Origin: Tepidisphaeraceae bacterium | Lineage (GTDB): Bacteria > Planctomycetota > Phycisphaerae > Tepidisphaerales > Tepidisphaeraceae | NCBI GenBank assembly: GCA_035998445.1 | Contig: DASYHQ010000061.1 | Span: forward strand, 186,001 to 250,000 | Reading direction: 5' to 3' | DNA: 64,000 nt | Notes under the pieces: generated by a model | The model's input: the letters and a program-made list of their open reading frames with translations, nothing else | Told to the model about the DNA's origin: nothing | Databases searched by the model: none | Part shown: in pieces, positions 50,212 to 59,106 of the stretch | Position numbering within the stretch: position 1 is the first letter of the stretch | Layout: every line of letters begins with the position of its first letter | Translations under genes and position numbers: made by a program

Positions 50212-52119
50212 AGTGGCGGCGTGCGATCGAGTTCGTGCCGGTCTACCGACGCTGAAGAACGCCGCGAGCGCCGCGGTCATCGCGATCAGCAGCGTCTCCA
50301 CGATTACGACGGAAACCAGCGCCACCGCCATTGCGGCTTGGCGCGTGTCGTGGAAACGAATCGCCAGCAACAGGCTGCCAATGATCGCCTGTGCGATGAG
50401 CGCCGTCATCAACCCTGCCGCGAACGTACCCGATTGCCGTTTTGGCGCGTTGGTGAGACCCGTGGCGACGGGCATCACGACCGCCGCGATTGGCAGCACC
50501 TGCACCGCCATCACTACGCCAAGCGCGGCGATCGGCCCGGCCCAAGAATCGAGCATTGCGAACGCCACGCGGACGTTGATCGTGGACAAACTCAGTCCCT
50601 GCCCACCCAGCGCCGTCAACAGCGGTACCGCGATCAGGATGACGACCCATTGCGCGGTGGCCGAGCGTCGCAGTGCAAGCCGAGCCGCCCACCCAGTTGC
50701 CACGCCCACAGCGCACGCCGCGGCGAGCGGGGGGCCGGAGACCAGGTAGGCCAGCCCCGGTGTCGCCAGTGGCAGCAGATCAGCCATTTGCAGCCGACCG
50801 ATGTTGGATAAGCCAGACGGCCAGCCAAACCGCAGTAGGCCGATCATCAGCAATCCACCAAACAGCACCGCCACGCTCGCTCCGAGTGGCCACGAACGCA
50901 GCGGCGAACCGTCGAGCGACGCCAACCCGATCCACCATCGCAGCAGTCCAACCATCGCGCCAAACGCCAGCACGCCGGCGATGACAAGATCAATCCGATA
51001 CAGGCGGTTGCGACGCGCGAATAGAAGTAGCGCCACCAGCGCACACGTCGCTGCCAGGCCGAACAACGCGAACCCCAGCAGCACGAGCGCCGGCCACAGC
51101 AGGTTGTTCAACAGCGTGTAACCCCGATGCCGCGACCGATGCGGAATGCCGGACAGGATGGCGCAACTTGCGAGAATGCCGACGAACGCCAGCAGCCATG
51201 TCGGCGATATCCTCGTGCCAACCTGCGGCGGCGGCTGCCACGCGACGCCCGCCGCTTCCGTGATCAATCGCGGCACGATCGCCTGGCTCACGTCACCCAT
51301 CTGGCCGCGCGGCAACCCCGGCCCCCAGGCGACCAGCGGTGTGTTTCGCACGGCGTCTTCTGGTCCGGCATGACCGCCGAAGTCCGTAACCCCGTGGTCG
51401 GATGCAACCACCACCGCCATGTCCGGTGGTGCGATGGCCGCGATGCGCGCGACGGAGGCATCGGCGCGGGCGACGAACGCCGCGTAGTTCGCCGACGTGG
51501 CCCCGAACAGGTGCGCCACCTCGTCACCCTGCGACAGATGGATGATCACGAGGTCGTTCCGCGCATCTGCAATCGCGGCCAGGCCGGCGCTAAGAATGCC
51601 GTCGTCGTCGCCAATCCGATTCGTAAGATGCGACCGGCTGATCCACGGCCGATACCGATCGTGCCACAGCCGCGGCCCGGCCACGAACGTATCTCGGCCG
51701 GAGTCACGGAAGGCCTGCAGAACGCCACCGTCGGCCGCGACGGGCGCGCCGAAGTCCAACAGGAAACTCGTCGGCCCCGGGACGCGGCCGGTGATGAACG
51801 TCGTGATGCCCGCAATGGTCGACGGCACCGCCGCCTCCACCCGGGCGATGCCCCACGCGTGCCGCTCGGCCAGCGCGTGCAGGTTGGGCATGCGCGCGGG
51901 ATCGCGGGCGGCGTCGAGCCGCAGGGCGTCGATCACCACCAGCGCCACCCGCGTTGCCCGCTCACTCTCAACCTGCGGCACGCTCGTGGGCAGCCGCGGC
52001 GATCCATCCTGAATCAACAACGGCCCCAGCGCCGCCAGCAGCACCACGATGCACAACATCGCGACGTTGCCGGCCCCGGCAATCTGATGGAGAAAGGTGG
52101 GAAGCTTGGGGCGGCGCAA
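50200..52119 (-). CDS. Membrane-bound alkaline-phosphatase-superfamily transferase-like protein
   Basis: A protein of 639 residues with an N-terminal helix (about 18-38), an AP-superfamily catalytic domain (about 55-300) and about nine further hydrophobic helices. Metal-site motifs are VVIDALRLD, SQGDEVAHLF and VASDHGVTDFGGH; the probable nucleophile Thr is in STIAGITTFITG. This order recalls GPI-ethanolamine-phosphate transferases and related lipid phosphotransferases, so it may modify a lipid head group; this is inference. The start is TTG 52119, with ATG at residue 21 as alternative. The C-terminal residues HAATSSS are encoded by repeat DNA. It lies 162 bp after the carotenoid glycosyltransferase gene. 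Confidence 0.75.
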   Translation of the reverse strand: MRRPKLPTFLHQIAGAGNVAMLCIVVLLAALGPLLIQDGSPRLPTSVPQVESERATRVALVVIDALRLDAARDPARMPNLHALAERHAWGIARVEAAVPSTIAGITTFITGRVPGPTSFLLDFGAPVAADGGVLQAFRDSGRDTFVAGPRLWHDRYRPWISRSHLTNRIGDDDGILSAGLAAIADARNDLVIIHLSQGDEVAHLFGATSANYAAFVARADASVARIAAIAPPDMAVVVASDHGVTDFGGHAGPEDAVRNTPLVAWGPGLPRGQMGDVSQAIVPRLITEAAGVAWQPPPQVGTRISPTWLLAFVGILASCAILSGIPHRSRHRGYTLLNNLLWPALVLLGFALFGLAATCALVALLLFARRNRLYRIDLVIAGVLAFGAMVGLLRWWIGLASLDGSPLRSWPLGASVAVLFGGLLMIGLLRFGWPSGLSNIGRLQMADLLPLATPGLAYLVSGPPLAAACAVGVATGWAARLALRRSATAQWVVILIAVPLLTALGGQGLSLSTINVRVAFAMLDSWAGPIAALGVVMAVQVLPIAAVVMPVATGLTNAPKRQSGTFAAGLMTALIAQAIIGSLLLAIRFHDTRQAAMAVALVSVVIVETLLIAMTAALAAFFSVGRPARTRSHAATSSS

Positions 52120-52281
52120 GGGTCACGCGGTCCACGTGGAGAGAATCGGAATGAAGTGCACTGCCTGCATCTCCATCTTTCACCATATTGCCCCCGGCTT
52201 GCCGGGGTAAGACCACCGGAAAGTCGGAGGCCAAGTAAGGAGCAGAAACCTGATCACCCAAGAAACAGACGGCCTACCCAA

Positions 52282-53457
52282 CTACTTCACCCCCGCGACG
52301 GCCGCGCCGTACGAGCGGCCACGCCAGGTGGACGACCGGCCCATCACGCGGCGAGACAGCGCGTACCACTGGATCGCCAGCAGCACGACGATCGACACCG
52401 GGTGCAGCATAGCCCCAAGCCGCGACTGCCGAAACCGCGCCGCTCCGGCCAGTCGTACCGCGTAGCTCAAGAGCACCGCGATGCCGGCGCAGATGAGTAC
52501 CACCATCCGGTAAGGTATCGCCGGCGCGAGCGCGGCGTACGCGAACCAAATCATTGGCAGCACCTGTCCAAGCGTCAGCATGATCGTCCACGGCACGATC
52601 GCCGCGGGCGCGGCCATGCCTTCGGTCGCGTTCTTCGCCAAGCCGTGCCATGTCTCGCCGTTCGACTGGTACATGCGGCAAGTGGCCGTGTCGGTCGCGT
52701 CGAACAAATCGGTGCGATCTCCAGCGTTGCGGAACGCGCGCGGCAGCGTCACGCCGTCGTGCAGCGACGCGCGGATCGCGGCGTGGCCACCGGCGCGGTC
52801 GTAGGCGTCTCGCCGCGCGATGAAGAACTGTCCGCAGCCCGCGCCGTACGCGGGTGAAGTGGACATGCGCATTCGCCGGATCGGCAAAAAGCCCAGCAGC
52901 ACGAAGTGGATGAGCGGGATCAGCATGCGCTCCAGCATCGTGCCGGTCTGTTGCCGTGGAAAGCCACTCACGAGCGGCGCGTCGGCCGCGACGGCGAACG
53001 CGATGGCCCGGCGGACCGCGTCGGGCGACAGGCGCACGTCGGCATCGATGAAGGCCAACCACTGGCCACGGGCCCGCATCGAAAGCACGTGACACGCGTG
53101 CTGCTTGCCGCACCAGCCGACCGGCAGCGGTGGGGCGGCCTCAAGGCGCAGCCGTGCGTCGCCCGCGGCGATGTCGCGCACGATGTCCGCGGTGCGATCG
53201 GTCGAACCGTCGTCCAGCACGATCACCTCCAGCTCACGGCCGTCGCCCGCATCATTGGCAAGCACGGCCCGCACGCAGTCGCCGATGCTCGCCTCTTCAT
53301 TCCTTGCAGGGATGAGGACGGACACCACGCCTTCGCTGCCTACCCCAGCAGCGGCGTTGGGTTGTGGCGCGGTGCGGAACTGCCGCAGATTGTCGAAGAA
53401 CAGCCCGGCCGACAGGATCGACAGCAGCAGACCGACGATGGCCAACACCAATAGCAT
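52282..53457 (-). CDS. Membrane glycosyltransferase family 2 (CrtQ-like)
   Basis: A 391-residue GT2 enzyme starting MLLVLAIVGLLLSILSAGLF, one N-terminal helix. The catalytic domain has VSVLIPARNEEASIG, DDGST and DADVRL (the DXD metal site); GGHAAIRASLHDG and QSNGETWHG are typical of the CrtQ/HpnB-like group. Three or four C-terminal helices follow. In S. aureus CrtQ glucosylates diaponeurosporenoate. Here it is the eighth gene of the carotenoid block, joined to the acyltransferase gene by an ATGA overlap, which fixes the ATG at 53457 (the frame is open to 53529). The sugar donor is not predictable. Confidence 0.82.
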   Translation of the reverse strand: MLLVLAIVGLLLSILSAGLFFDNLRQFRTAPQPNAAAGVGSEGVVSVLIPARNEEASIGDCVRAVLANDAGDGRELEVIVLDDGSTDRTADIVRDIAAGDARLRLEAAPPLPVGWCGKQHACHVLSMRARGQWLAFIDADVRLSPDAVRRAIAFAVAADAPLVSGFPRQQTGTMLERMLIPLIHFVLLGFLPIRRMRMSTSPAYGAGCGQFFIARRDAYDRAGGHAAIRASLHDGVTLPRAFRNAGDRTDLFDATDTATCRMYQSNGETWHGLAKNATEGMAAPAAIVPWTIMLTLGQVLPMIWFAYAALAPAIPYRMVVLICAGIAVLLSYAVRLAGAARFRQSRLGAMLHPVSIVVLLAIQWYALSRRVMGRSSTWRGRSYGAAVAGVK

Positions 53458-54272
53458 CACGCGTGTACGTCCTCCATGTGGGCGGCCGAGAAGCGCCGAC
53501 CGGTCGCTTTGGCCTTCATCCATCGCCACGCGTCGTACGTCGCGCTGCTGCCGGCCGAGCCGCGCAGGATGACGTCGAACCGGCCAGCATCCTTCGCGAT
53601 CGCGTCGGCTGCCAGCCCGTCCATCGTGGTCGCCAGCGCGTCGTCAATCGCGAGGTCGCCGGCATGCAGATCGCATGGCGGACCGAATCGCACGAGCGCC
53701 TCGGGCTCCCGTTCCGTCCAGAACGGATACTCGATCGCCAGCGGCAGCACGACCGCTTGCTCACATCGCTCGGCGAGCCTTGCCAGACCGGCGGCCAGTT
53801 CGACGGGTCGCTGGCGCGGGTCGGCGAAACGGCCCTGCGCGGTGATCCACAGGCACGTGTTCGGGGACGCCGCGACGCGCGAGGCGGTCTTGAAGAACGC
53901 AGCGCCACCGGCCCGCGACGCGCGGTCGATCCCGAAGAAACCGAGCTTGCGGAAGAAGCGATACTTCTCCAGCATCGCCGCGTCGATCGGCGCGTAATGT
54001 CGACGGCCCGGCCACAGGTGTTGCGACAGCACCAGCGCCATCAGCGGGTCCCACCAGCCCGGGTGATTCATACAGAGGATGATCGGTGTGGCCGCATCGA
54101 TCGTCGGCGGGTAGCCATCGCGCGCGATGCGAACCGTATGAAAGTGCTTACGCGCAAACCGCCGCGTGTACCAGTGGAACAGCCGAAACAATGGGCGGTT
54201 GATCGTCGGCAGCGCGTGCTCGCGGTCGCGCGTGGTCGCGATAGGTGGCGAAGATATGAGCTGATCTGGCAT
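53457..54272 (-). CDS. Lysophospholipid-type acyltransferase of the carotenoid cluster
   Basis: A 271-residue member of the PlsC-like superfamily. The HX4D motif is NHPGWWD (H70 to D75), ITAQGRFADPR replaces the usual FPEG region, and LPLAIEYPFWTER lies downstream. It differs in sequence from S. aureus CrtO, which is a membrane protein, but could take the same step, fatty acylation of the glycosyl carotenoid; that is inference from position. Similar acyltransferases accompany bacterial carotenoid glycoside genes. It overlaps the glycosyltransferase gene by one base frame (ATGA). A family-2 repeat separates it from the desaturase gene upstream. Confidence 0.75.
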   Translation of the reverse strand: MPDQLISSPPIATTRDREHALPTINRPLFRLFHWYTRRFARKHFHTVRIARDGYPPTIDAATPIILCMNHPGWWDPLMALVLSQHLWPGRRHYAPIDAAMLEKYRFFRKLGFFGIDRASRAGGAAFFKTASRVAASPNTCLWITAQGRFADPRQRPVELAAGLARLAERCEQAVVLPLAIEYPFWTEREPEALVRFGPPCDLHAGDLAIDDALATTMDGLAADAIAKDAGRFDVILRGSAGSSATYDAWRWMKAKATGRRFSAAHMEDVHA

Positions 54273-54288
54273 GGACGGAAGGGCGCTC

Positions 54289-54410
54289 TGGTCCCTCTCC
54301 CGGTAATCCGGGAGAGGTTAGGTGAGGGTGATTTCGAACTGCTGACGAATCTCGAAAGAACGAATCACCCCCACCCAGCCTCCCCCGGAGCATGCGGGAG
54401 AGGGGCAGGA
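54289..54410. repeat. Family-2 palindromic element, copy 4, inside the carotenoid block
   Basis: ggtccctctcccggtaatcc with gggagaggttaggtgagggt; right half gaatcacccccacccagcct with cccccggagcatgcgggaga. It lies between the desaturase stop (54421) and the acyltransferase start (54272). An mRNA crossing it would form a long hairpin. Confidence 0.78.
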
Positions 54411-54420
54411 AAGGATCGAC

Positions 54421-55992
54421 TTACACCGGTGCCAGCGCCGCCTCGCGCGTGTCAGGCGAGGCCGTACTGCCACGCCGATCCTGATCCAGCGAATCGCCCG
54501 CGATCCAGCCGCTCATCAGCACCATCGGCATGCCGGGTCCGGGGTGCGCCGCGCCACCGGCGACGTACAGCCCCGCGATGTCCTTACGACGATTGGCGGG
54601 TTTAAACGCGCCCAGGAACTTGCCGTGAGACGCAAGGCCGTAGATAGCGCCGTTCAGCACGCGGTAGCGGTCGTGGATGTCCTGCGGCGTCAGCGTGCGC
54701 TCGACGACGATGCGGTCCTCAATGTCCGTCAGGCCGGCGGTGCGCTTCAGCTTGTCCAGGATGACGCGGCGATAGTCGGGCAGCATCTTCCTCCAATCCT
54801 GGCCCGGCCGCAGGTAGGGCGTATGGACGAGCACGTACAGCGCCTCGCCACCGGCGGGCGCCACGCCCGGTTCCGTGCCGGCCGGTGCGGCCAGGTAGCA
54901 CGTGGGATCAGGCGCCGGTTCGCCGCGTCGATAGATGTAGTCGAACTCCTCGTGCGGGTCGCGCGAGAAGACGAAGTCGTGGTGCAGCAAATGGTCGTAA
55001 CGCTGCTTCAGGCCGAGGTAGAGCACCACGCCACTGCAGGCGGGCTCGAACGAGCCGCGCGACTTCTCGAACTTCTGCGCGTCGCGACCGCCGATCAACT
55101 CGCGGTAGGTGCGCACGGCGTCCATGTTCGACACGACCGCGCTCGCCGGCAGCCGGCGGCCATCCTTCAGCGTCACGCCGGCCACGCCGTTGCCGTCGTG
55201 TTCGATGCGGGCCGCTTCAGCACTGGTGATCACGTTTACGCCGAGTTCACGCGCCAGCTTCGCCAGCGCCGCCGGCACGGCGCCGGTGCCGCCCATGGGG
55301 TACCACACACCGTCGTTCGTCTGCATGTGCGCGATGCCGCACAGCACCGCCGGCGAGGCCTCGGGGCTGCTGCCGACGTACTGCGTGAAGTGGTCCAGCA
55401 TCTGCGACACGCGGCCGTCACCGATGTACGAGCGAATGGTGCCCGCGACGCTGCGGCCCATGCCCATCGCCATCACGTCCGACAGCGTGCCCAGGTTAAA
55501 GCTGGCCTTGGGGTCCATCATGTCACGAATGCCACCGATGGATTTCCAGAAGTAGAAGCGTTCGCTGATGTCGTGCAGGCGGTGCGAGTGGTTGATGAAC
55601 TTCTCGTAGCGCTCGACGTCGCGCGGGTCGGTCGAGAACGCCGCCAGCGTCTGCTTCATCTTGGCAACGTCGGCGCAAAGGTCGAGCGTCGAGCCGTCGT
55701 CGAAGAAGCAGCGCCACTGCGGGTCGAGCGCCACCAGATCGAGGTAGTCCTCCATGCGCCGGCCGGCCTCGGCGAAGATGCGCTTCAGCACGCGCGGCAC
55801 GGTGAGGATGGTGGGACCCATGTCGAAGCGGTAACCGTCCTGCTCCCACACCGCCGCCTTGCCGCCCAGCCAGTCGTTGGCCTCCAGAATGGTGACGGCA
55901 TGCCCGCGGGCCGCCAGCGTGCATGCGGCAGCCAAGCCACCCAGGCCGGCGCCGATAACGATGACAGTGTTGTCGCTAGTGGTGCTATTCAT
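54421..55992 (-). CDS. Phytoene desaturase-like FAD oxidoreductase (CrtN/CrtP/CrtI family), second copy
   Basis: A 523-residue CrtI-type flavoenzyme. The ADP-binding motif is VIGAGLGGLAAACTLAARG at about 12-30, followed by LEANDWLGGKAAVWEQDGY and FDMGPTILTVP; a C-terminal AGGAAHPGPGMPMVLMSGW is diagnostic. The family desaturates or oxidises linear carotenoids; with the other copy at 57541 one enzyme may desaturate dehydrosqualene/squalene (CrtN role) and the other oxidise the product terminus (CrtP role). The division cannot be settled by reading. The ATG at 55992 overlaps the stop of the aldehyde dehydrogenase gene (ATGA), so translation is coupled. Confidence 0.85.
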   Translation of the reverse strand: MNSTTSDNTVIVIGAGLGGLAAACTLAARGHAVTILEANDWLGGKAAVWEQDGYRFDMGPTILTVPRVLKRIFAEAGRRMEDYLDLVALDPQWRCFFDDGSTLDLCADVAKMKQTLAAFSTDPRDVERYEKFINHSHRLHDISERFYFWKSIGGIRDMMDPKASFNLGTLSDVMAMGMGRSVAGTIRSYIGDGRVSQMLDHFTQYVGSSPEASPAVLCGIAHMQTNDGVWYPMGGTGAVPAALAKLARELGVNVITSAEAARIEHDGNGVAGVTLKDGRRLPASAVVSNMDAVRTYRELIGGRDAQKFEKSRGSFEPACSGVVLYLGLKQRYDHLLHHDFVFSRDPHEEFDYIYRRGEPAPDPTCYLAAPAGTEPGVAPAGGEALYVLVHTPYLRPGQDWRKMLPDYRRVILDKLKRTAGLTDIEDRIVVERTLTPQDIHDRYRVLNGAIYGLASHGKFLGAFKPANRRKDIAGLYVAGGAAHPGPGMPMVLMSGWIAGDSLDQDRRGSTASPDTREAALAPV

Positions 55993-57473
55993 GTGGGTGA
56001 ACCTTTTCCTCGTGTCGCAAGCGTCTTCATCAATTGTAGCGCCGCCCGCACGCGCCCGCCGACCGATCGGCCATGGGCGGCGTGCAAGTAGGCCGCGAAC
56101 ATCGTCGCGTCGCTCTCGTGCGGCTTATCGTAGTGCGGGCGAAACGTGCCACTGCGGCTGGCGACGGCCTTGGGGCGCGTCATGGCGAGCAGGCCGTCGG
56201 CGCCGCGCGTCACGCCGAACCCACTGTGCCCGCGGCCACCGAACGGCAGGCGCGGGTCGGCGGTGGGGGCGATGCAATCGTTGATCACAACGCAGCCCGC
56301 GTTCACGCGCTGCGCCAGCGCGGTCGCAGCGTCGGCTGGGCCGAAGATCGTCGCGCCCAATGCGAACTTGCATTGGGCCGCCAGCGACAGCGCCTCATCG
56401 ACCGATGCCACCGGCACGACCGCCAGCAGCGGCGCAAAGGCTTCGTCACGCAGCACGCGCGCGCCATGAGGCACGTCGGTCAGCAAGATCGGCGATAGCG
56501 TGCTCGCGTCTTCCGTAGGCACATTGCCAGCCAGCAGGCGACCGCCGAGTTCGATCGCGTTCGATGCGAGTGAACGTGCCCGCCGTATGCTCGGTGGCGA
56601 TGCGCGGAACGTCGGCAAATCGCGCAACGCATCACTTAGCGATGCATTCAGCGCCGACAGCATGTCGGCGGGCACGAACACGCGCCGCGGCGCGATGCAG
56701 GTCGCGCTGTTGTTGAACGTCAGCCCGAACCGCAGCGCCCGGCTCGCCAACTCCAGGTTGGCGCCGGGCAAGATGAAGACGGCGTCGTGTCCCGACAGTT
56801 CCAGCGTGGCCGGCACCACATGTTCGGCCGCCTCGGCAAGCACGGCGTGACCGGCGGTGAACGAGCCGGTGAAGACGACGTGATCGACCTGGCCGATCGC
56901 GTCGCGCGCGGCCTGAACATCTGAAGCTAGAACGGTGAGTAAGCCTGCCGGCAGCCCCGCGGTCGTCGCGATCTGTGCAAGCAGATCGACCGCCTGCTCG
57001 CAGCCCGGAGCCGGCTTTACCAGCACCGCGTTGCCCGCAGCGATCGCCTGCAGCGCGTGCGCGACTGGCAGGAACAGCGGATAGTTTGACGGGCCGATCA
57101 CCAGTACCACGCCAAGCGGTTCGCGGTAAATCGTTAGGTCAGATCCCGGCAACCACGCCGGCCGGCCTGCGCGCCCGAGGCGCTGCGGGCGCAACAGGCG
57201 AGTTAGGTTGCGCTCGAGAAAGCGAATGCCGTCCAGCACGGGCAGCACCTCGGCCGCCAGCGAATCGGCAACGCGCCGTTGCGTGATCGTCGATAATGCT
57301 GCCGCGATCTCGTCGGCACGATCTACGACCGCGTGGCGAAGCTGTCGGAAGATCACGACGCGGCGTTTCAGCGGCACGCGTGCCCACGCCGCGCCGGCTG
57401 CTCTGGCGCGCGCGATCGTCCCAACGTCACTGGTGACGTCAGCGTCGCGAGGTTGTTCGGCAAGCATCGTCAT
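55989..57473 (-). CDS. Aldehyde dehydrogenase (carotenoid aldehyde to acid)
   Basis: A 494-residue NAD(P)-dependent aldehyde dehydrogenase. The catalytic Cys is in NNSATCIAPRRVFV and the general-base Glu in TLELSGHDAVF; the cofactor loop VFTGSFTAGHAV resembles FTGS(T/P)xxG. In staphyloxanthin and related C30 pathways an AldH/CrtNc enzyme oxidises the terminal aldehyde to carboxylate, and its position between two desaturase genes supports that role. It is shorter than many ALDHs at the N-terminus. The start is ATG 57473 (57467 also possible); the frame to 57527 would include the hairpin. The hairpin 57484-57521 lies directly before it. Confidence 0.87.
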   Translation of the reverse strand: MTMLAEQPRDADVTSDVGTIARARAAGAAWARVPLKRRVVIFRQLRHAVVDRADEIAAALSTITQRRVADSLAAEVLPVLDGIRFLERNLTRLLRPQRLGRAGRPAWLPGSDLTIYREPLGVVLVIGPSNYPLFLPVAHALQAIAAGNAVLVKPAPGCEQAVDLLAQIATTAGLPAGLLTVLASDVQAARDAIGQVDHVVFTGSFTAGHAVLAEAAEHVVPATLELSGHDAVFILPGANLELASRALRFGLTFNNSATCIAPRRVFVPADMLSALNASLSDALRDLPTFRASPPSIRRARSLASNAIELGGRLLAGNVPTEDASTLSPILLTDVPHGARVLRDEAFAPLLAVVPVASVDEALSLAAQCKFALGATIFGPADAATALAQRVNAGCVVINDCIAPTADPRLPFGGRGHSGFGVTRGADGLLAMTRPKAVASRSGTFRPHYDKPHESDATMFAAYLHAAHGRSVGGRVRAALQLMKTLATRGKGSPT

Positions 57474-57483
57474 CGGTCGCGAT

Positions 57484-57521
57484 CCGGTCCCTCTCCCATG
57501 AGTACATGGGAGAGGGACCGG
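57484..57521. repeat. Perfect 17-bp hairpin within the carotenoid block
   Basis: Arms 57484-57500 (ccggtccctctcccatg) and 57505-57521 are exact complements with loop agta. Lies between the desaturase stop (57541) and the aldehyde dehydrogenase start (57473). Related to the half copy at 559-596. It has no T-tract and sits just upstream of a start codon. Confidence 0.85.
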
Positions 57522-57540
57522 AAACACCTTCTATAAAAAC

Positions 57541-59106
57541 TTACTGTGAACCTGTCGCGGTCGCTTTCCCACGGGTCGCGTACTTCGCTGCCTGGCCGGT
57601 CTGGCCCGGCCAGTGGTACGGGATCTTCTGATCGTCCAGCAACAGCCCGCTGCTGATTCGGGCCGATTCGAAGATCACCGGCAGCCCGCTACCCGGATGC
57701 GTACCACCGCCCACGAGGTAGACGTTAGCCAGATCTTCAAATCGATTGTGCGGCCGGCGGTGCAGCATCTGGCCGAGGTTGTGCGCCAGGTTGAACGTGG
57801 CGCCGCGGTACAGCTGGTAGTCGTTCACCCAGTCTGCGGGCGTCAGCACCTTCTCGTACCGAATGCGGTCGCGCACGTTATGGATGCCGATGCGCTCCAT
57901 CTGTGTGAACGCCAGTTCGCGGAACGCGGGCGTCTCCTTGTGCCAGTCGATCGTGCCGACGTCGTTCGACACCGGCAGCAGGCAGTAGAGCGCGCTGTGG
58001 CCCGCCGGCGCTAGCGATGGGTCGGTCCGGCAGGCATTCTGCACGTAGAACGAGGGGTTGCACGACAGGCAGTGGCGTTCCTCGATGTCGCGCAGATTCT
58101 CCTCGTAATCCTTCGCCAGCCAGATCGTGTGATGTTCGAGATCGGGAAAGGTGCCTTCGACCCCGAGGTACATCATGAACGTGCTGCACGAGAACCGCTT
58201 GCCGCCGATGGCCTTGTCCTTCCAACGCTTGCGGATGCCGTCGGGCACGAGCTTGGTCATCGTGTTGGCAAAGTCGGCATTGATGACGGCGGCGTCGCAG
58301 TCGTAGGTTGCGCTGGACGTGGTGACGCTGCGAACGCGGCGCTGTTCGTCGAACGATAAGGACGTCACGGCCTCGTTCAGGCGGATGTCGACGCCCATCG
58401 ATTCCGCGACGCGCGCCATGGCCGCGGTGACGGCGTTGCAGCCACCGATCGGGTGCCACACGCCGTACTCGTACTCCAGGAACGACAGAATCGTGAACAG
58501 GCTGGGGCACTGGAAGGGGCTCATGCCCAGGTATTTGCTTTGGAAACTGAACGCGAGGCGCGTGCGCGCATCGTGGAAGTACTTGCACAGATCGGTGTGT
58601 ACGCTGTCCAGCGGGCGCAGGTGCAACGCCGACTTCATCACCGATGGCCGCAGCAAATCCAGTGGGCTGGCGAAAGGCGATTCCAGAATGGCGCGGAACG
58701 CGGATAGCTTCTTGCGGTTGTCGGCGAGGAACTTGGGAAAGGCGGCGGCGTCGCGCGGGTCGATCGCCTTCAACATCTCGCGCATCTGCGCGACATTGTG
58801 GGACGCCTTCAGTTCACCACCGGCCTCGAAGACCAGGTGATACTGCGGGTCGAGGCGCACCAGCTGCACCTCATCGTGCAAATTGCGGCCGCAGGCGGTG
58901 AAGACCTCTTCGAGGACGCGCGGATAGAGGAAGAACGTCGGCCCGACGTCGAACGTGTAGCCGGCCTCGGTGATGCTGCTGGTGCGGCCCCCGACGCGGT
59001 CGCGGCGTTCCAGCACCGTGACGTCGCACCCACTGGCCGCCAGCAGCATCGCCGAGGCGAGCCCGCCGGGTCCGGCGCCGATAATGATCACGCGACGACG
59101 ACTCAT
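57541..59106 (-). CDS. Phytoene desaturase-like FAD oxidoreductase (CrtN/CrtP/CrtI family), first copy
   Basis: A 521-residue CrtI-type flavoenzyme starting MSRRRVIIIGAGPGGLASAM (GXGXXG). Further family marks are LERRDRVGGRTSSITEAGY, FDVGPTFFLYP, and the C-terminal VGGGTHPGSGLPVIFESAR. It is the first gene after hpnE, so it most simply acts on squalene or hydroxysqualene-derived C30 backbone, like a CrtN, but it could be CrtP-like. The ATG at 59106 overlaps the hpnE stop (ATGA); the frame open to 59178 is not needed. Its C-terminus (GQAAKYATRGKATATGSQ) is basic. Confidence 0.86.
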   Translation of the reverse strand: MSRRRVIIIGAGPGGLASAMLLAASGCDVTVLERRDRVGGRTSSITEAGYTFDVGPTFFLYPRVLEEVFTACGRNLHDEVQLVRLDPQYHLVFEAGGELKASHNVAQMREMLKAIDPRDAAAFPKFLADNRKKLSAFRAILESPFASPLDLLRPSVMKSALHLRPLDSVHTDLCKYFHDARTRLAFSFQSKYLGMSPFQCPSLFTILSFLEYEYGVWHPIGGCNAVTAAMARVAESMGVDIRLNEAVTSLSFDEQRRVRSVTTSSATYDCDAAVINADFANTMTKLVPDGIRKRWKDKAIGGKRFSCSTFMMYLGVEGTFPDLEHHTIWLAKDYEENLRDIEERHCLSCNPSFYVQNACRTDPSLAPAGHSALYCLLPVSNDVGTIDWHKETPAFRELAFTQMERIGIHNVRDRIRYEKVLTPADWVNDYQLYRGATFNLAHNLGQMLHRRPHNRFEDLANVYLVGGGTHPGSGLPVIFESARISSGLLLDDQKIPYHWPGQTGQAAKYATRGKATATGSQ

